From SLJK01 sp964567295 (lineage in GTDB: Bacteria; Bacillota; Dethiobacteria; DTU022; UBA8154), in assembly GCA_964567295.1 (NCBI GenBank), contig CAZMLU010000006.1, positions 1 through 60,478 on the forward strand: a stretch of 60,478 bases of DNA. The letters run 5' to 3'. The notes beneath the pieces were generated by a model, which saw only the letters and a program-made list of their open reading frames with translations, had not been told where the DNA came from and ran no database searches. Position 1 is the stretch's first letter. Each line of letters begins with the position of its first letter. A program made the translations under genes and the position numbers. Shown in pieces: positions 43,072-51,448 of this stretch.

Positions 43072-46000
43072 TTACTTCCTTCCTTTTTCCAACAGCCCCC
43101 AAGGGGCAAGAACTTCAAAAAAGGTTGAATCCCCGTGCAGATAGCGGGGTTCTTCTTTATCCAGCCCGGAAAAATGCATATTAGTCCGGAATCCGTGGTC
43201 GGCGGCAAATAGCAGCAGAGAATTCGCCGGAACGGTCTCCAAAAAGGGCCAGAGTTTTCTGCGGGCTTGCAACAACATCTCTTCCTGCAAGGCCAAAATA
43301 CCTTCTCGGGAAGCATGTATTTTTTCGTCAACGAAATCAAACTTGAGGGCACTCAGGGGGCTCAAGAGCCCCTCTCCAGAAAACCGTTGCCCGTTGTCAA
43401 GGGCCTGCAGCAGAGAAGGGGGATCCTCCACCAGTTCGGAAATGATTTCCTCGTTCACATTGACTATATGACCCAGGATACTACCTTTTTTCAGTGGTTG
43501 GAGCTGGACCTCGGTGACGGTAGGAACCTGGGCCCAGGTAAAGCCATCCTTAAGAAGAGCCAGAGGAAAATCCCCCCTGGCCTCTTCCATAAGCGCCTCC
43601 CAAAGGTCCAGACGCACACCATCAAGGATGAAAAGATATACACCGCCACCGTAGTTTCTCTTTTTTACCTGGCGCTTTATCCCCATAAAAAGCCCTTCCA
43701 GGTTCTGCCTTTTTTCCCCTTTTCCCTTCTTCAAATAGCGGGAAAAATTTTTGAAAAGCTTTTTAAGCGAAGCTGTATAAGAATTTTTCCACCTACCGGT
43801 GGGAAGATCTCCCTGGACCGACTCCAACCGAGACAGCTCTACAGCAAAGTCCAGCTCTTTTTCAAAGTGATAAAGGCCGCGGTAGATTTTTTCCCAGTCC
43901 CCGTCCTTTTCCGGCTCGCTGCTGGCCATACACTCTGCTCCGACAACAATTAGAATACAGGAAGCCACTTTTTCCAGGAGAGTTAAAAAGGTGATCTTTT
44001 TTTCCGGCAGGTAAGGATTCTTTTCCGAGCCCGCGGAGGAAGATTCCCTCGATAATTCCTTTTTTGTCCCCTGTATTGAACCAACCATAACCCTCAAGTT
44101 CCCTTCAAGTTCCTCTGCCTGAAGCTGGCGAAGCAACCTACGGCCAAGTTCTTTCAAGATCTGGGGCAAAAACGGTTCTTGTGCCATTTTTTCCAGCAAA
44201 AAATCAAAACGGTGAGGCTTTTCTTCCTTAATCCCTGAGGCCAAGAAAAGTTCCCACAGCTCTGCAGGTTCGGCTTTTTTGTCCAGATAGCCCGCCATCT
44301 GCTCCAGAAAAGCTTTCTCCCCAAACTCCTGGAATCCCAGCATCTTCTCTCCCAGGGAGGACAGTTTCTCTTCCATCTTCTCCAAATCCTGAACTCCGCT
44401 CTCTATCCCCAACAACCCGGCAACCTTTTCCAGAACCTGGCTTGAAAAGCCTCCCTGCAGATTCAACCAACCCAGGAGCAGGGAAAATGCAAAAAAATCT
44501 TTTTCCCCTAATTGCAGCATCAGGGGGACCAATTCCGGGTTCTCTTCTTCTACCAATAGTTTCGCACCGGGAAAAGAAGTTTCAGCTACTGTCTCGGGCC
44601 CCCTTTTTCCTTTCGCCGGGCCAGCGTAGTAAAGAGAGCCTTGATCCATGGCGCTTTCTTCCACAATCCTTATATAGCTGGGCAGCTCCCCGCTCTCACT
44701 CTCCACCCAGGACTTAATGAGCTCCTGCAGCTGCTGATAAGTAAAAACCCGCCCGGAGAGCATCTCCATAAGCTTCTGCCCGGAACGTTCAGCGATGACA
44801 GCACTGCCCATAAGGGCCTGATTAATATGATCTACTACTCGCCGGTTAACCAGGGAGGAAAGCTCTTCGACAATATCTTCCTTTGTTCCATCCATGGTCA
44901 ACAGTTTCGAAAGGGGGGTGACTTCATGGCGCTTGCCCACCTGCTCCATACTTTTTCGGTAACTTTCCAGCTGTTTCCTGGTATTTTCTTCTTGGAGGGC
45001 CTCCAGGTACTGCCGTATTCCTCGCAAAACTCGCGCCTCCAACTCGCTGCTCATGGGAAAAGAAACCTTTTCTCCCAGTAGAAAACCACAGCTACAGGTG
45101 GGGCGCTCTCGTAAAGCTGGCTTTTCCGCCTGGCGGCATTGTCGGGCCAGCACAGAGGAAAGCTGCCTGTTAAGACCCACAAAATCATCGGAAACTACCA
45201 GGGCGTTGATACGACTTAAATTTTCCAGCAGTTGGTAGGCAGGGGACTCCATTATAGAACGGTAAGTCTGCAAGGCTTCCGGAGAAAAGAAGCGGTTGTG
45301 TTCGCGAACGTATTGGGACCCATACTCTTCCACAAAAAGGCCGAACTCTCTTTTGACCCTTTCCCTGTACTTTTCTTCTAATAAAAGCGATTCTTCCTGT
45401 AAAAGCTCCAGCATTAAATCCCGGCGCTGGCGCAACCCTTCATACCTTTCGCCCTCCGGTATCTGCAGCTTAGGGTTCTGAAGATAAAAACCGATGCGCG
45501 TCATGTGCTCGTGATCGCTGTAAAAATATTTCTCCAGTGCTTCAGCTTTGGCAAAATCATCTGGAAGCAGCGGGCTGGCCTGGTAAGCAGCCAGAAAACG
45601 CTCCAGTCCTTCCTGAGAGGTATAACTGGTTTTAATCTCCCGCAGGAATTCATTGATCCGCTGTAATATTTTCTCTATTTTAGCCCAGTCTACGGACTTA
45701 AAAAGACTGAGCTCCCCGGAACGTCCTATCTGCTGCTTGAGATAGTTCAGTTTCTGCTCCCAATCCTCCTTAAAAGAGGATATATGTTCCCACAAAGCCT
45801 GCTGGGCCGAAAAAGTGAGGGGTGTGCGGCGCAGACGCTCAGGCAAGAAAGGAATATCCTCCAACACTTTCTGGAGTTCCGCCCTTATAAGGGTTCCCGG
45901 GCCTACTTCATCAATTTTAGCAAAACGGTAGTAGTTTACCTGGGAGGGAGATAAGCGTTTTCCTCCCTGATAAACCGAAATAGCTCCGCTTAAAGTCATG

Positions 46001-48471
46001 GCCAACCCCAGGATCTGAAAACTTTCCCTGCTGAGCCCAAAGGGCCCTTTGCGCAGCTTCCGGTAAAGTTCCTGCAGGGGCACCCTTCCTTCTTCTGGCA
46101 GGAAAGAGAGGAATTCGGATACCAGGGAGCTCTGCCGCGGATTTATCTCTAAAACGTATCCCCGCCCCCTTTTTTTCACAACCCCCAGGGGCTTCAAACA
46201 ATTTTCCACAATCATCATGCTGCCCTTTTCCAAACCCGCCTCCTCCTCCTGGGGAGAAGCGATCTGATCCAGGATACGCTGTAAAACACTTCCTGATACT
46301 TCGCCCTGCGGTCTAATCTCCGCGTGACGGGGGAAACGTTCCTTGAGCACTTCACCGGCCAGGTTTTTAACCAGGTCGGCAAAAGACATATATCCCAAGT
46401 TAGAGGGTTCTAACTCTCCACTGCCCGCCTCCAAAGTCCCCTGGAGGTAGATCTCCTTAAATATCTCTCGCACACGCCTTTTCTTCTCTTCCAGCAACCC
46501 CTGCAGATGCTCCCCCATTCTTTTGCCCGTAGGGCTCTCGTCGGCAGCATATTCTTCGCGGAGCACTAGCAGGGCGTAGGCCTCCCGCAGTTCCTCTTCC
46601 TCGGCGGCTGTTATGGGCCTGGGCGCCCAGAAGACCAGGGAGCTCAAAAAATCACCCCGGGCTTGAGTCAGGATAGAGGAAAACTCTACCCGGTCTTCTT
46701 CATCCTCGTAAACAGGAAAGGCAATACAGAAAAGGAAATCCGTTTCTTCGTAAGCCAGTTCCTCCTGCAGTTCCCTGATGTAACCGACCGATAAATCCTC
46801 CGCTGCGGAAAAGATAATTTTGCCGTATCTTTTGGTGCCCTGCCAACTGATTTCCGTGTCCTGCTCGGGAGCGGTCTGCAGCTCAGAAAAAGGCAGAAAA
46901 AAATCCTCCAGTAGCGGAAAGAGAACCCAGATGGTGCGCCGATCAATAAGGGGAAGGGCTCCTAAAACACCCTCGATTTTTTTCTTGACAAGCACCGCTA
47001 TATCGGCCTGTAAGTCCAGGTAATATGCCCTGGGAGAAGGCTTCCTATCCCCAGCCGAATCCTCTTTTTGCTCTGCGTTCAAATAAGCCCCGTTCCGCAG
47101 CATCTGTTCCAGCAATTCCTCGATATAATCATAGTTAACCTGGCTTTCCAACTCCGTGTAACGGTATAGAAGCATTGCGGCCAAGTCCTCGGCGCTAAAC
47201 CTTCTGCCTCCCGGAGAGAGCGCACCCAGCACCAGGATCTTCACCAGGCGCAGCGCCGTGGCGGCGTCATCAGCGTCTTCAAAGATGTTTCCTATCTCAC
47301 GTTCGAAGTAGCGGAAGACCTGCTCGCTGTAAGGGTTGGTCTCCACTGTTTCGCGAATACGGTCACGGAAATGGTCGAAAATGTGGTCCGGAGTGAGCAA
47401 GCACTCCGCCGGATTTTCCTTAAAAGGCTCGATCCCCCGCCTACTGTCACCGGTGAGCCGGTAATGAATGAAATCCACCACTCCCCGCTGCTGTGAAAAA
47501 AGGGGACGCAGCTCGTCCAGGAGATCTACGGTAAGGGGGTGTACCGGGTAGAGAGCGTAAAAATTCTGCCGCGAAAAGGGAAGGGTCCCAAAGGAACGCA
47601 GGTATTCTTCAAATACCCGGGAAATAACCTCCTCAGCTCCATCCTCTTTCTTAACCAATCTGCGGGAAACAATCTCCCTAACATGCTGGCCGGTCAGAGG
47701 AAACCGCACCGGGTAGCGATCCTTGATCTTGTGCAACATTTCACCGGCTATGGAACCGGTGTTTTCAATATTTTCCTGCAGAGTGGCGATAACCCAGGCA
47801 GGTATGGTCTCTGCAAACTCGCCCAGGTACTGCAGGAATCGAATATCCTCGTTATAGCTGCGGGAGTCCGGCTTAGAACGCAAAAATTCGGAAAGCTCGT
47901 CTAATAGCAGCACCAGTCCGCCCCATCCTTCTTCCTGCAAGGCTTCTTGCAGTACCTTAAAGGCCTGCGCGCGAGGTTTTTCACGCCAACCAGGAGGCAG
48001 CAGTTGGAGATGCTTCGAAACGTTTTCCAATCGCGATTGCAGTTTCTCTTCTACCCGGAAAAGGACTATATCCTCCAGATACTCCCTGCTGTTATGTTCT
48101 ACTAAAGATATCTCCACCATTAAAGGTTTAACCAGGGCTGCCTTTTCTACGGAATCGGTTAAAACCTCATCCCCCGTCGTTCCATTTTCGAGTACCGCTT
48201 CCCGTAAAACTTCCCGCGCTTGTTCATCTCCCAAGGATAGGCTGATAATATTCAGAAGGTGAGATTTTCCCGAGCCGTAATTGCCTACAATAAAGAAACC
48301 CTGTCCCTGTAATGACCCCACCTTTTCCAGGATATTGCCCAGCGCAAAAGCTACTTCCCCTGTTACGATAAAATTCTCCACCATGTCTCGACAAAGCTTC
48401 CTGTCGGAGAGATCGGCGACCCGCACCACAGTGCGCACAGGGGGAATACGAATCAGATCAGCTATTCTCAT
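43072..48471 (-). CDS. Giant P-loop ATPase (BrxC/PglY, DUF6079-like) fused to a C-terminal PglZ-type domain, 1799 aa
   Basis: The N-terminal ATPase has Walker A GNYGSGKSHLL at about residues 63-73, Walker B GLVLLLDELSEFL near 186-198, and a sensor-like WVIATLQEN near 230. This, with the opening DLIRIPPVRTVVRVADL, resembles the BrxC/PglY (DUF6079) ATPases of BREX/Pgl systems. A long helical middle includes a CSCGF element near 1170. The last 190 residues look like the PglZ alkaline-phosphatase-superfamily domain: LFILDGVRLDLW (metal Asp), PTVTEVQLQP (candidate Thr nucleophile), FAADHGFR and YLHGDSTFFE (metal ligands). In BREX these are two separate proteins. ATG 48471 has AAAGGAG seven bases upstream and overlaps the TPR gene end by 14 bases. 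Function unknown; a defence or quality-control role is inference. Family calls are by eye. Confidence 0.75.
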   Translation of the reverse strand: MRIADLIRIPPVRTVVRVADLSDRKLCRDMVENFIVTGEVAFALGNILEKVGSLQGQGFFIVGNYGSGKSHLLNIISLSLGDEQAREVLREAVLENGTTGDEVLTDSVEKAALVKPLMVEISLVEHNSREYLEDIVLFRVEEKLQSRLENVSKHLQLLPPGWREKPRAQAFKVLQEALQEEGWGGLVLLLDELSEFLRSKPDSRSYNEDIRFLQYLGEFAETIPAWVIATLQENIENTGSIAGEMLHKIKDRYPVRFPLTGQHVREIVSRRLVKKEDGAEEVISRVFEEYLRSFGTLPFSRQNFYALYPVHPLTVDLLDELRPLFSQQRGVVDFIHYRLTGDSRRGIEPFKENPAECLLTPDHIFDHFRDRIRETVETNPYSEQVFRYFEREIGNIFEDADDAATALRLVKILVLGALSPGGRRFSAEDLAAMLLYRYTELESQVNYDYIEELLEQMLRNGAYLNAEQKEDSAGDRKPSPRAYYLDLQADIAVLVKKKIEGVLGALPLIDRRTIWVLFPLLEDFFLPFSELQTAPEQDTEISWQGTKRYGKIIFSAAEDLSVGYIRELQEELAYEETDFLFCIAFPVYEDEEDRVEFSSILTQARGDFLSSLVFWAPRPITAAEEEELREAYALLVLREEYAADESPTGKRMGEHLQGLLEEKKRRVREIFKEIYLQGTLEAGSGELEPSNLGYMSFADLVKNLAGEVLKERFPRHAEIRPQGEVSGSVLQRILDQIASPQEEEAGLEKGSMMIVENCLKPLGVVKKRGRGYVLEINPRQSSLVSEFLSFLPEEGRVPLQELYRKLRKGPFGLSRESFQILGLAMTLSGAISVYQGGKRLSPSQVNYYRFAKIDEVGPGTLIRAELQKVLEDIPFLPERLRRTPLTFSAQQALWEHISSFKEDWEQKLNYLKQQIGRSGELSLFKSVDWAKIEKILQRINEFLREIKTSYTSQEGLERFLAAYQASPLLPDDFAKAEALEKYFYSDHEHMTRIGFYLQNPKLQIPEGERYEGLRQRRDLMLELLQEESLLLEEKYRERVKREFGLFVEEYGSQYVREHNRFFSPEALQTYRSIMESPAYQLLENLSRINALVVSDDFVGLNRQLSSVLARQCRQAEKPALRERPTCSCGFLLGEKVSFPMSSELEARVLRGIRQYLEALQEENTRKQLESYRKSMEQVGKRHEVTPLSKLLTMDGTKEDIVEELSSLVNRRVVDHINQALMGSAVIAERSGQKLMEMLSGRVFTYQQLQELIKSWVESESGELPSYIRIVEESAMDQGSLYYAGPAKGKRGPETVAETSFPGAKLLVEEENPELVPLMLQLGEKDFFAFSLLLGWLNLQGGFSSQVLEKVAGLLGIESGVQDLEKMEEKLSSLGEKMLGFQEFGEKAFLEQMAGYLDKKAEPAELWELFLASGIKEEKPHRFDFLLEKMAQEPFLPQILKELGRRLLRQLQAEELEGNLRVMVGSIQGTKKELSRESSSAGSEKNPYLPEKKITFLTLLEKVASCILIVVGAECMASSEPEKDGDWEKIYRGLYHFEKELDFAVELSRLESVQGDLPTGRWKNSYTASLKKLFKNFSRYLKKGKGEKRQNLEGLFMGIKRQVKKRNYGGGVYLFILDGVRLDLWEALMEEARGDFPLALLKDGFTWAQVPTVTEVQLQPLKKGSILGHIVNVNEEIISELVEDPPSLLQALDNGQRFSGEGLLSPLSALKFDFVDEKIHASREGILALQEEMLLQARRKLWPFLETVPANSLLLFAADHGFRTNMHFSGLDKEEPRYLHGDSTFFEVLAPWGLLEKGRK

Positions 48472-49495
48472 CACGAATCTCCTTTGGCAATATTTTGCGC
48501 AATTTATTAAGCAAACCGTACAATTCTTTGCGGTGAGGATGCTCCTGCAAAAGGCCCTCCAAAAAATCTAGGGCCTCCTGGCCTTTTTCCAGTTCTGCAG
48601 CATCCTTGAGCAGGGCAGACTTGACCGTGACCTGGCCGGGATCCCTGGAAAGAAGCAGTTTGAGCAGTGGCCATGCTTTCTCTTTCTCTCCCGCACGACG
48701 ATAACAAAAAGCTTCCTGGGTCAGGGCATATAATTCTTCCGGGTTAAGATCAAAGGCGCGGCGGTAAGCCTTTGCAGCCTCCAACTCTTTTTCCAGTAAC
48801 CTCAGCAAATCACCTTGGAAAACATAAAGATGGGGGTTCTCTTTTCTCTTCCCCACCCTCATGATTTTTTGGAGCTGCTCCAAAGCTTTTTCAGGCGGCA
48901 GCTGTTCCAGGCGTTGTCTTAACGCTTCCGCATAGGGAAGAGAATCTTCTTCTTCATCCGCTAAACGCGATAAAAGCCCACCTCCATCATTCCCTGCCGC
49001 TCCTTCGCTTTTTTTCTGAAGCGTAGTATACTGTTTCAGGAGAAAGCGGTCATCAGGATATTCCTCCAAAGCCTGTTTTAATAAATCCAGCGCTCTTTCC
49101 AGGTGCCCCTGCAACTCAAAAGCACGTGCCAGCCTGCCGTAACGGTAGGGATTAGGTTCTAACCGGCAGGATTGCTGCAGGTTCTCAACCGCCTCTTCAT
49201 ACTCCCCCCGCTTCAAAGCGGCAAGGCCCAGAACCGTCAGTGCCCTGACATTTTGGGGACTTTGTTCCAGGACCTCCAGCGTCAGGCCTTCCGCTTCCTT
49301 ACTCTTTCTTTGGCGCAAGAGAACATCAGCCAGGTCCGCCTTGATAAGAACAACCAGGGGAGGAGAAAAATGGTCCTGCTCTAACGCTTCTCTAAGTTTA
49401 AGCTCGGCTTCCGGCAGCCGCCCGGATTTAATAAGATCCCAGTATTGTCGGCGCAGTTCTTTAAAATTTTCTTTCGCCAAAAGGTCTTCCCCCAT
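48458..49495 (-). CDS. TPR-repeat protein, partner of the ATPase-PglZ fusion, 345 aa
   Basis: Cytosolic, no signal peptide. At least six helix-turn-helix repeats of the tetratricopeptide type are visible, e.g. ALTVLGLAALKRGEYEEAVE (about 93-112), YGRLARAFELQGHLERALDL, and YVFQGDLLRLLEKELEAAKA, with an acidic linker between (SRLADEEEDSLPYAE). ATG at 49495 with AGGA nine bases upstream; it begins 11 bases after the cinA stop, and its last codons overlap the giant gene's start, so translation is coupled. It likely acts as a scaffold for that protein. No BrxA- or BrxB-like features were seen. Confidence 0.8.
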   Translation of the reverse strand: MGEDLLAKENFKELRRQYWDLIKSGRLPEAELKLREALEQDHFSPPLVVLIKADLADVLLRQRKSKEAEGLTLEVLEQSPQNVRALTVLGLAALKRGEYEEAVENLQQSCRLEPNPYRYGRLARAFELQGHLERALDLLKQALEEYPDDRFLLKQYTTLQKKSEGAAGNDGGGLLSRLADEEEDSLPYAEALRQRLEQLPPEKALEQLQKIMRVGKRKENPHLYVFQGDLLRLLEKELEAAKAYRRAFDLNPEELYALTQEAFCYRRAGEKEKAWPLLKLLLSRDPGQVTVKSALLKDAAELEKGQEALDFLEGLLQEHPHRKELYGLLNKLRKILPKEIRDENS

Positions 49496-49506
49496 TCCGA
49501 ATGGTC

Positions 49507-50802
49507 CTAAGAATTTTCATCCCTGCTACCGAGCACGGTTCCGTTCTCTTTTATTTTTCCGAGCAAGTAGAGGCGAAGAAGGTAAAGAGCGGCCTGGGTG
49601 GCCCTTTCCTTGATCTCCCCGCGGCTGCCCCAGAACTGATAGCGGCGGCTCAAGGAACAGTCAGCGGACTCCAGGGCGATATAAGTGAGTCCTACAGCCT
49701 TTTCCGGGGTTGCACCCCCGGGACCGGCAATCCCCGTTATCCCGATACCGATATCAGTCTTAAAAAGTCTTCTCGCACCCACAGCCATGGCGGAAGCCAC
49801 TTCGGCGCTTACCGCACCCACGGCCTCAATCACTTTTTCTTCAACCCCCAGCAGGTTCGACTTGGCTTCGTTGCTGTAGGTAACTGCTCCTCCCCAAAAA
49901 TATGCAGAACTGCCCGGAACATCGGTAAACCTGCTGCTTAAGAGCCCTCCGCTGCATGATTCGGCAGCGCCCACAGTTTTTCCTTTTTCCCGCAGCAGGT
50001 TGGCCAAGGACATCTCCAGGGTCTCCTCTCCTTCACCGTAAATGTAGTCCCCCAGGACCTTTCTTATCTCTTCCAGTTTTTCCTGCAGCAGGGCTTCGAC
50101 TTCCTCCTCGGAGCGTCCCCAGGCAGTAAGGCGCAGATGTACCTCCGCCCCTTTGGCCAGGGGAGCAATGGTAGGATTATCCTGGCGGTCCAGGATAGGT
50201 TGAATCTTTTCAACCATGGCCGACTCACCCAAACCGATCACGCGGAGAACCCTGGATTTTAATACCCCTAAACCCTCCTGCCCCTTTAGCTTTTCCTGCA
50301 GCCTGGGTACAACCTGTTCTTTAAACATCGGTAAAAGCTCTTTGGGAGGTCCCGGCAGCAGAACGATTATCTTTTCCCCCTCTTCCAGATAAATACCCGG
50401 AGCGGTGCCCCGATCATTTGGCAGAAGCTCTCCCCCCCGGGGGATCATAGCCTGTCTCAAGTTAATCTTCGTCATCGGTCGCTTAAAGCGCTGGAAGAAT
50501 TCTTCCATTTTTCCAACCCAAAATTCATTCCGCTGCAGTGGTAATTCCAACACTTCAGCCACAACATCCCGTGTTATATCATCATCGGTGGGCCCCAGCC
50601 CTCCGCTCAAAATAATCAGGTCTACTCTTTCGAGGGAGTTCTTGAAGACCTCTTTTAGCCTCTCCGTGTTATCACCCACTACCGTATGGTAGTAAACCCC
50701 CACTCCCAAGGCAAAAAGCTCATTGGCAACGTTACGGGCATTGGTATTAAGGGTCTGACCCATTAACAGCTCAGTTCCTACTGCAATTATTTCACAACGC
50801 AT
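49507..50802 (-). CDS. cinA: CinA: nucleotide-damage/NMN deamidase protein
   Basis: N-terminal MoaB/CinA-type domain (ADP-ribose pyrophosphatase in characterised members): AVGTELLMGQTLNTNA near residue 7, LSGGLGPTDDDITRDVVAE near 65, LPGPPKELLPMF near 137. C-terminal PncC domain (NMN amidase): GAAESCSGGLLSSRFTDVPG near 277 and YSNEAKSNLLGV, GIAGPGGATPEKAVG. 431 residues from ATG 50802, which has GAGGAG six bases upstream; the frame is open further to 50946 but without a site. Recycles pyridine nucleotides. It heads the transcript with the TPR and ATPase-PglZ genes. Confidence 0.92.
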   Translation of the reverse strand: MRCEIIAVGTELLMGQTLNTNARNVANELFALGVGVYYHTVVGDNTERLKEVFKNSLERVDLIILSGGLGPTDDDITRDVVAEVLELPLQRNEFWVGKMEEFFQRFKRPMTKINLRQAMIPRGGELLPNDRGTAPGIYLEEGEKIIVLLPGPPKELLPMFKEQVVPRLQEKLKGQEGLGVLKSRVLRVIGLGESAMVEKIQPILDRQDNPTIAPLAKGAEVHLRLTAWGRSEEEVEALLQEKLEEIRKVLGDYIYGEGEETLEMSLANLLREKGKTVGAAESCSGGLLSSRFTDVPGSSAYFWGGAVTYSNEAKSNLLGVEEKVIEAVGAVSAEVASAMAVGARRLFKTDIGIGITGIAGPGGATPEKAVGLTYIALESADCSLSRRYQFWGSRGEIKERATQAALYLLRLYLLGKIKENGTVLGSRDENS

Positions 50803-50891
50803 CTCTAGCTCCTCGCCTTCTGTCTTTATTATGCCATTATTGTAACATATTTTTTGTGTTAATGACGAATTCTTTAAGAATGCCAAAAACT

Positions 50892-50932
50892 CCGAAAGGC
50901 CTATTCCGTGCAAATCGGTATAGGCCTTTCGG
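50892..50932 (-). terminator. Intrinsic terminator upstream of cinA
   Basis: CCGAAAGGCCTAT (50892-50904) and ATAGGCCTTTCGG (50920-50932) are perfect complements, 13 pairs. On the minus strand the stem is followed by AGTTTTTGG. It ends the transcript of the IclR-NuoE chimera and separates it from cinA. Confidence 0.8.
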
Positions 50933-50966
50933 TTATCATCACTCATATAATTGTAAAGGGAAGCAC

Positions 50967-51257
50967 CTACATCTCTAAAATCTCATCAACCTCTGCGCCA
51001 TCCAGATCCATAACGTATTGGATATCGCTCACCTCAGAAGCCTCCCTGGTTAAAGATGCTATATCATCCCTCGTTATATATTCAAGGGCAAACTGAGGCC
51101 CTCCTTGACGAGATAAGTGCATAAAGAGACAAGTTTTGAAGATCCGGGACGACCGATCTCTGCCAGACAAAGGCGTCAAGCGCCGGAAGGGAAACCCGCT
51201 CCTCCCCCACCTCAAAGTTTTGACTCCTGGATCTCCTTTATAAAAAGGGAATATCAT
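50967..51257 (-). pseudogene. Unrecognised 96-codon frame directly after the NuoF-like fragment
   Basis: Same reading frame as the NuoF-like fragment, following its TGA at once (TGA-ATG). The first half is basic and unlike a folded protein; the second half (FALEYITRDDIASL..., VMDLDGAEVDEILEM) is acidic and helical and could be the tail of a lost gene. No family recognised. It ends before a strong terminator. Probably part of a decayed region; the possibility of a short real gene from an internal ATG (about 51122) is open. Confidence 0.3.
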
Positions 51258-51446
51258 TCAAGTATACATATTTTCCTCCAGCCCCTCCCGGAACACATCC
51301 CTGACACTTTTGGAGCCCCATACCGCACATCCAGTATCGCCGCATACTGCCAGATAGCTGCTGTTTTTTGCGCTTTGTTGACGAAGCTGTTCTTGCATCC
51401 GCGAAAGATCTTCTGCAGTTCTCAACTCATTTTGCAAAGTGCTCAT
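51258..51446 (-). CDS. NuoF-like N-terminal thioredoxin-fold fragment, 62 aa
   Basis: ATG 51446 lies two bases after the stop of the IclR-NuoE chimera; AAAGGG is about 9 bases upstream. The product has a helical start (LRTAEDLSRMQEQLRQQ) and then YLAVCGDTGCAVWGSKSVRD, which resembles the [2Fe-2S] N-terminal segment of NuoF/HndC-type flavoprotein subunits (VCGGTGC-type). It stops after 62 residues, with the whole flavin/NADH part missing, so it is either a broken gene or a stand-alone mini-domain. Confidence 0.5.
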   Translation of the reverse strand: MSTLQNELRTAEDLSRMQEQLRQQSAKNSSYLAVCGDTGCAVWGSKSVRDVFREGLEENMYT

Positions 51447-51448
51447 CT

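Noticed and set aside
48458..49530. Both CinA and the TPR protein end in the same five residues, RDENS
   Set aside because: The codons differ, and in the TPR gene these bases also encode the start of the giant gene. A five-residue match is probably chance, not a tag.
43072..50802. Calling the locus a complete BREX or Pgl defence system
   Set aside because: Only an ATPase and a PglZ-like domain are seen; methyltransferase, BrxA, BrxB and BrxL are absent, and the setting is a cinA operon. The defence role stays a hypothesis.
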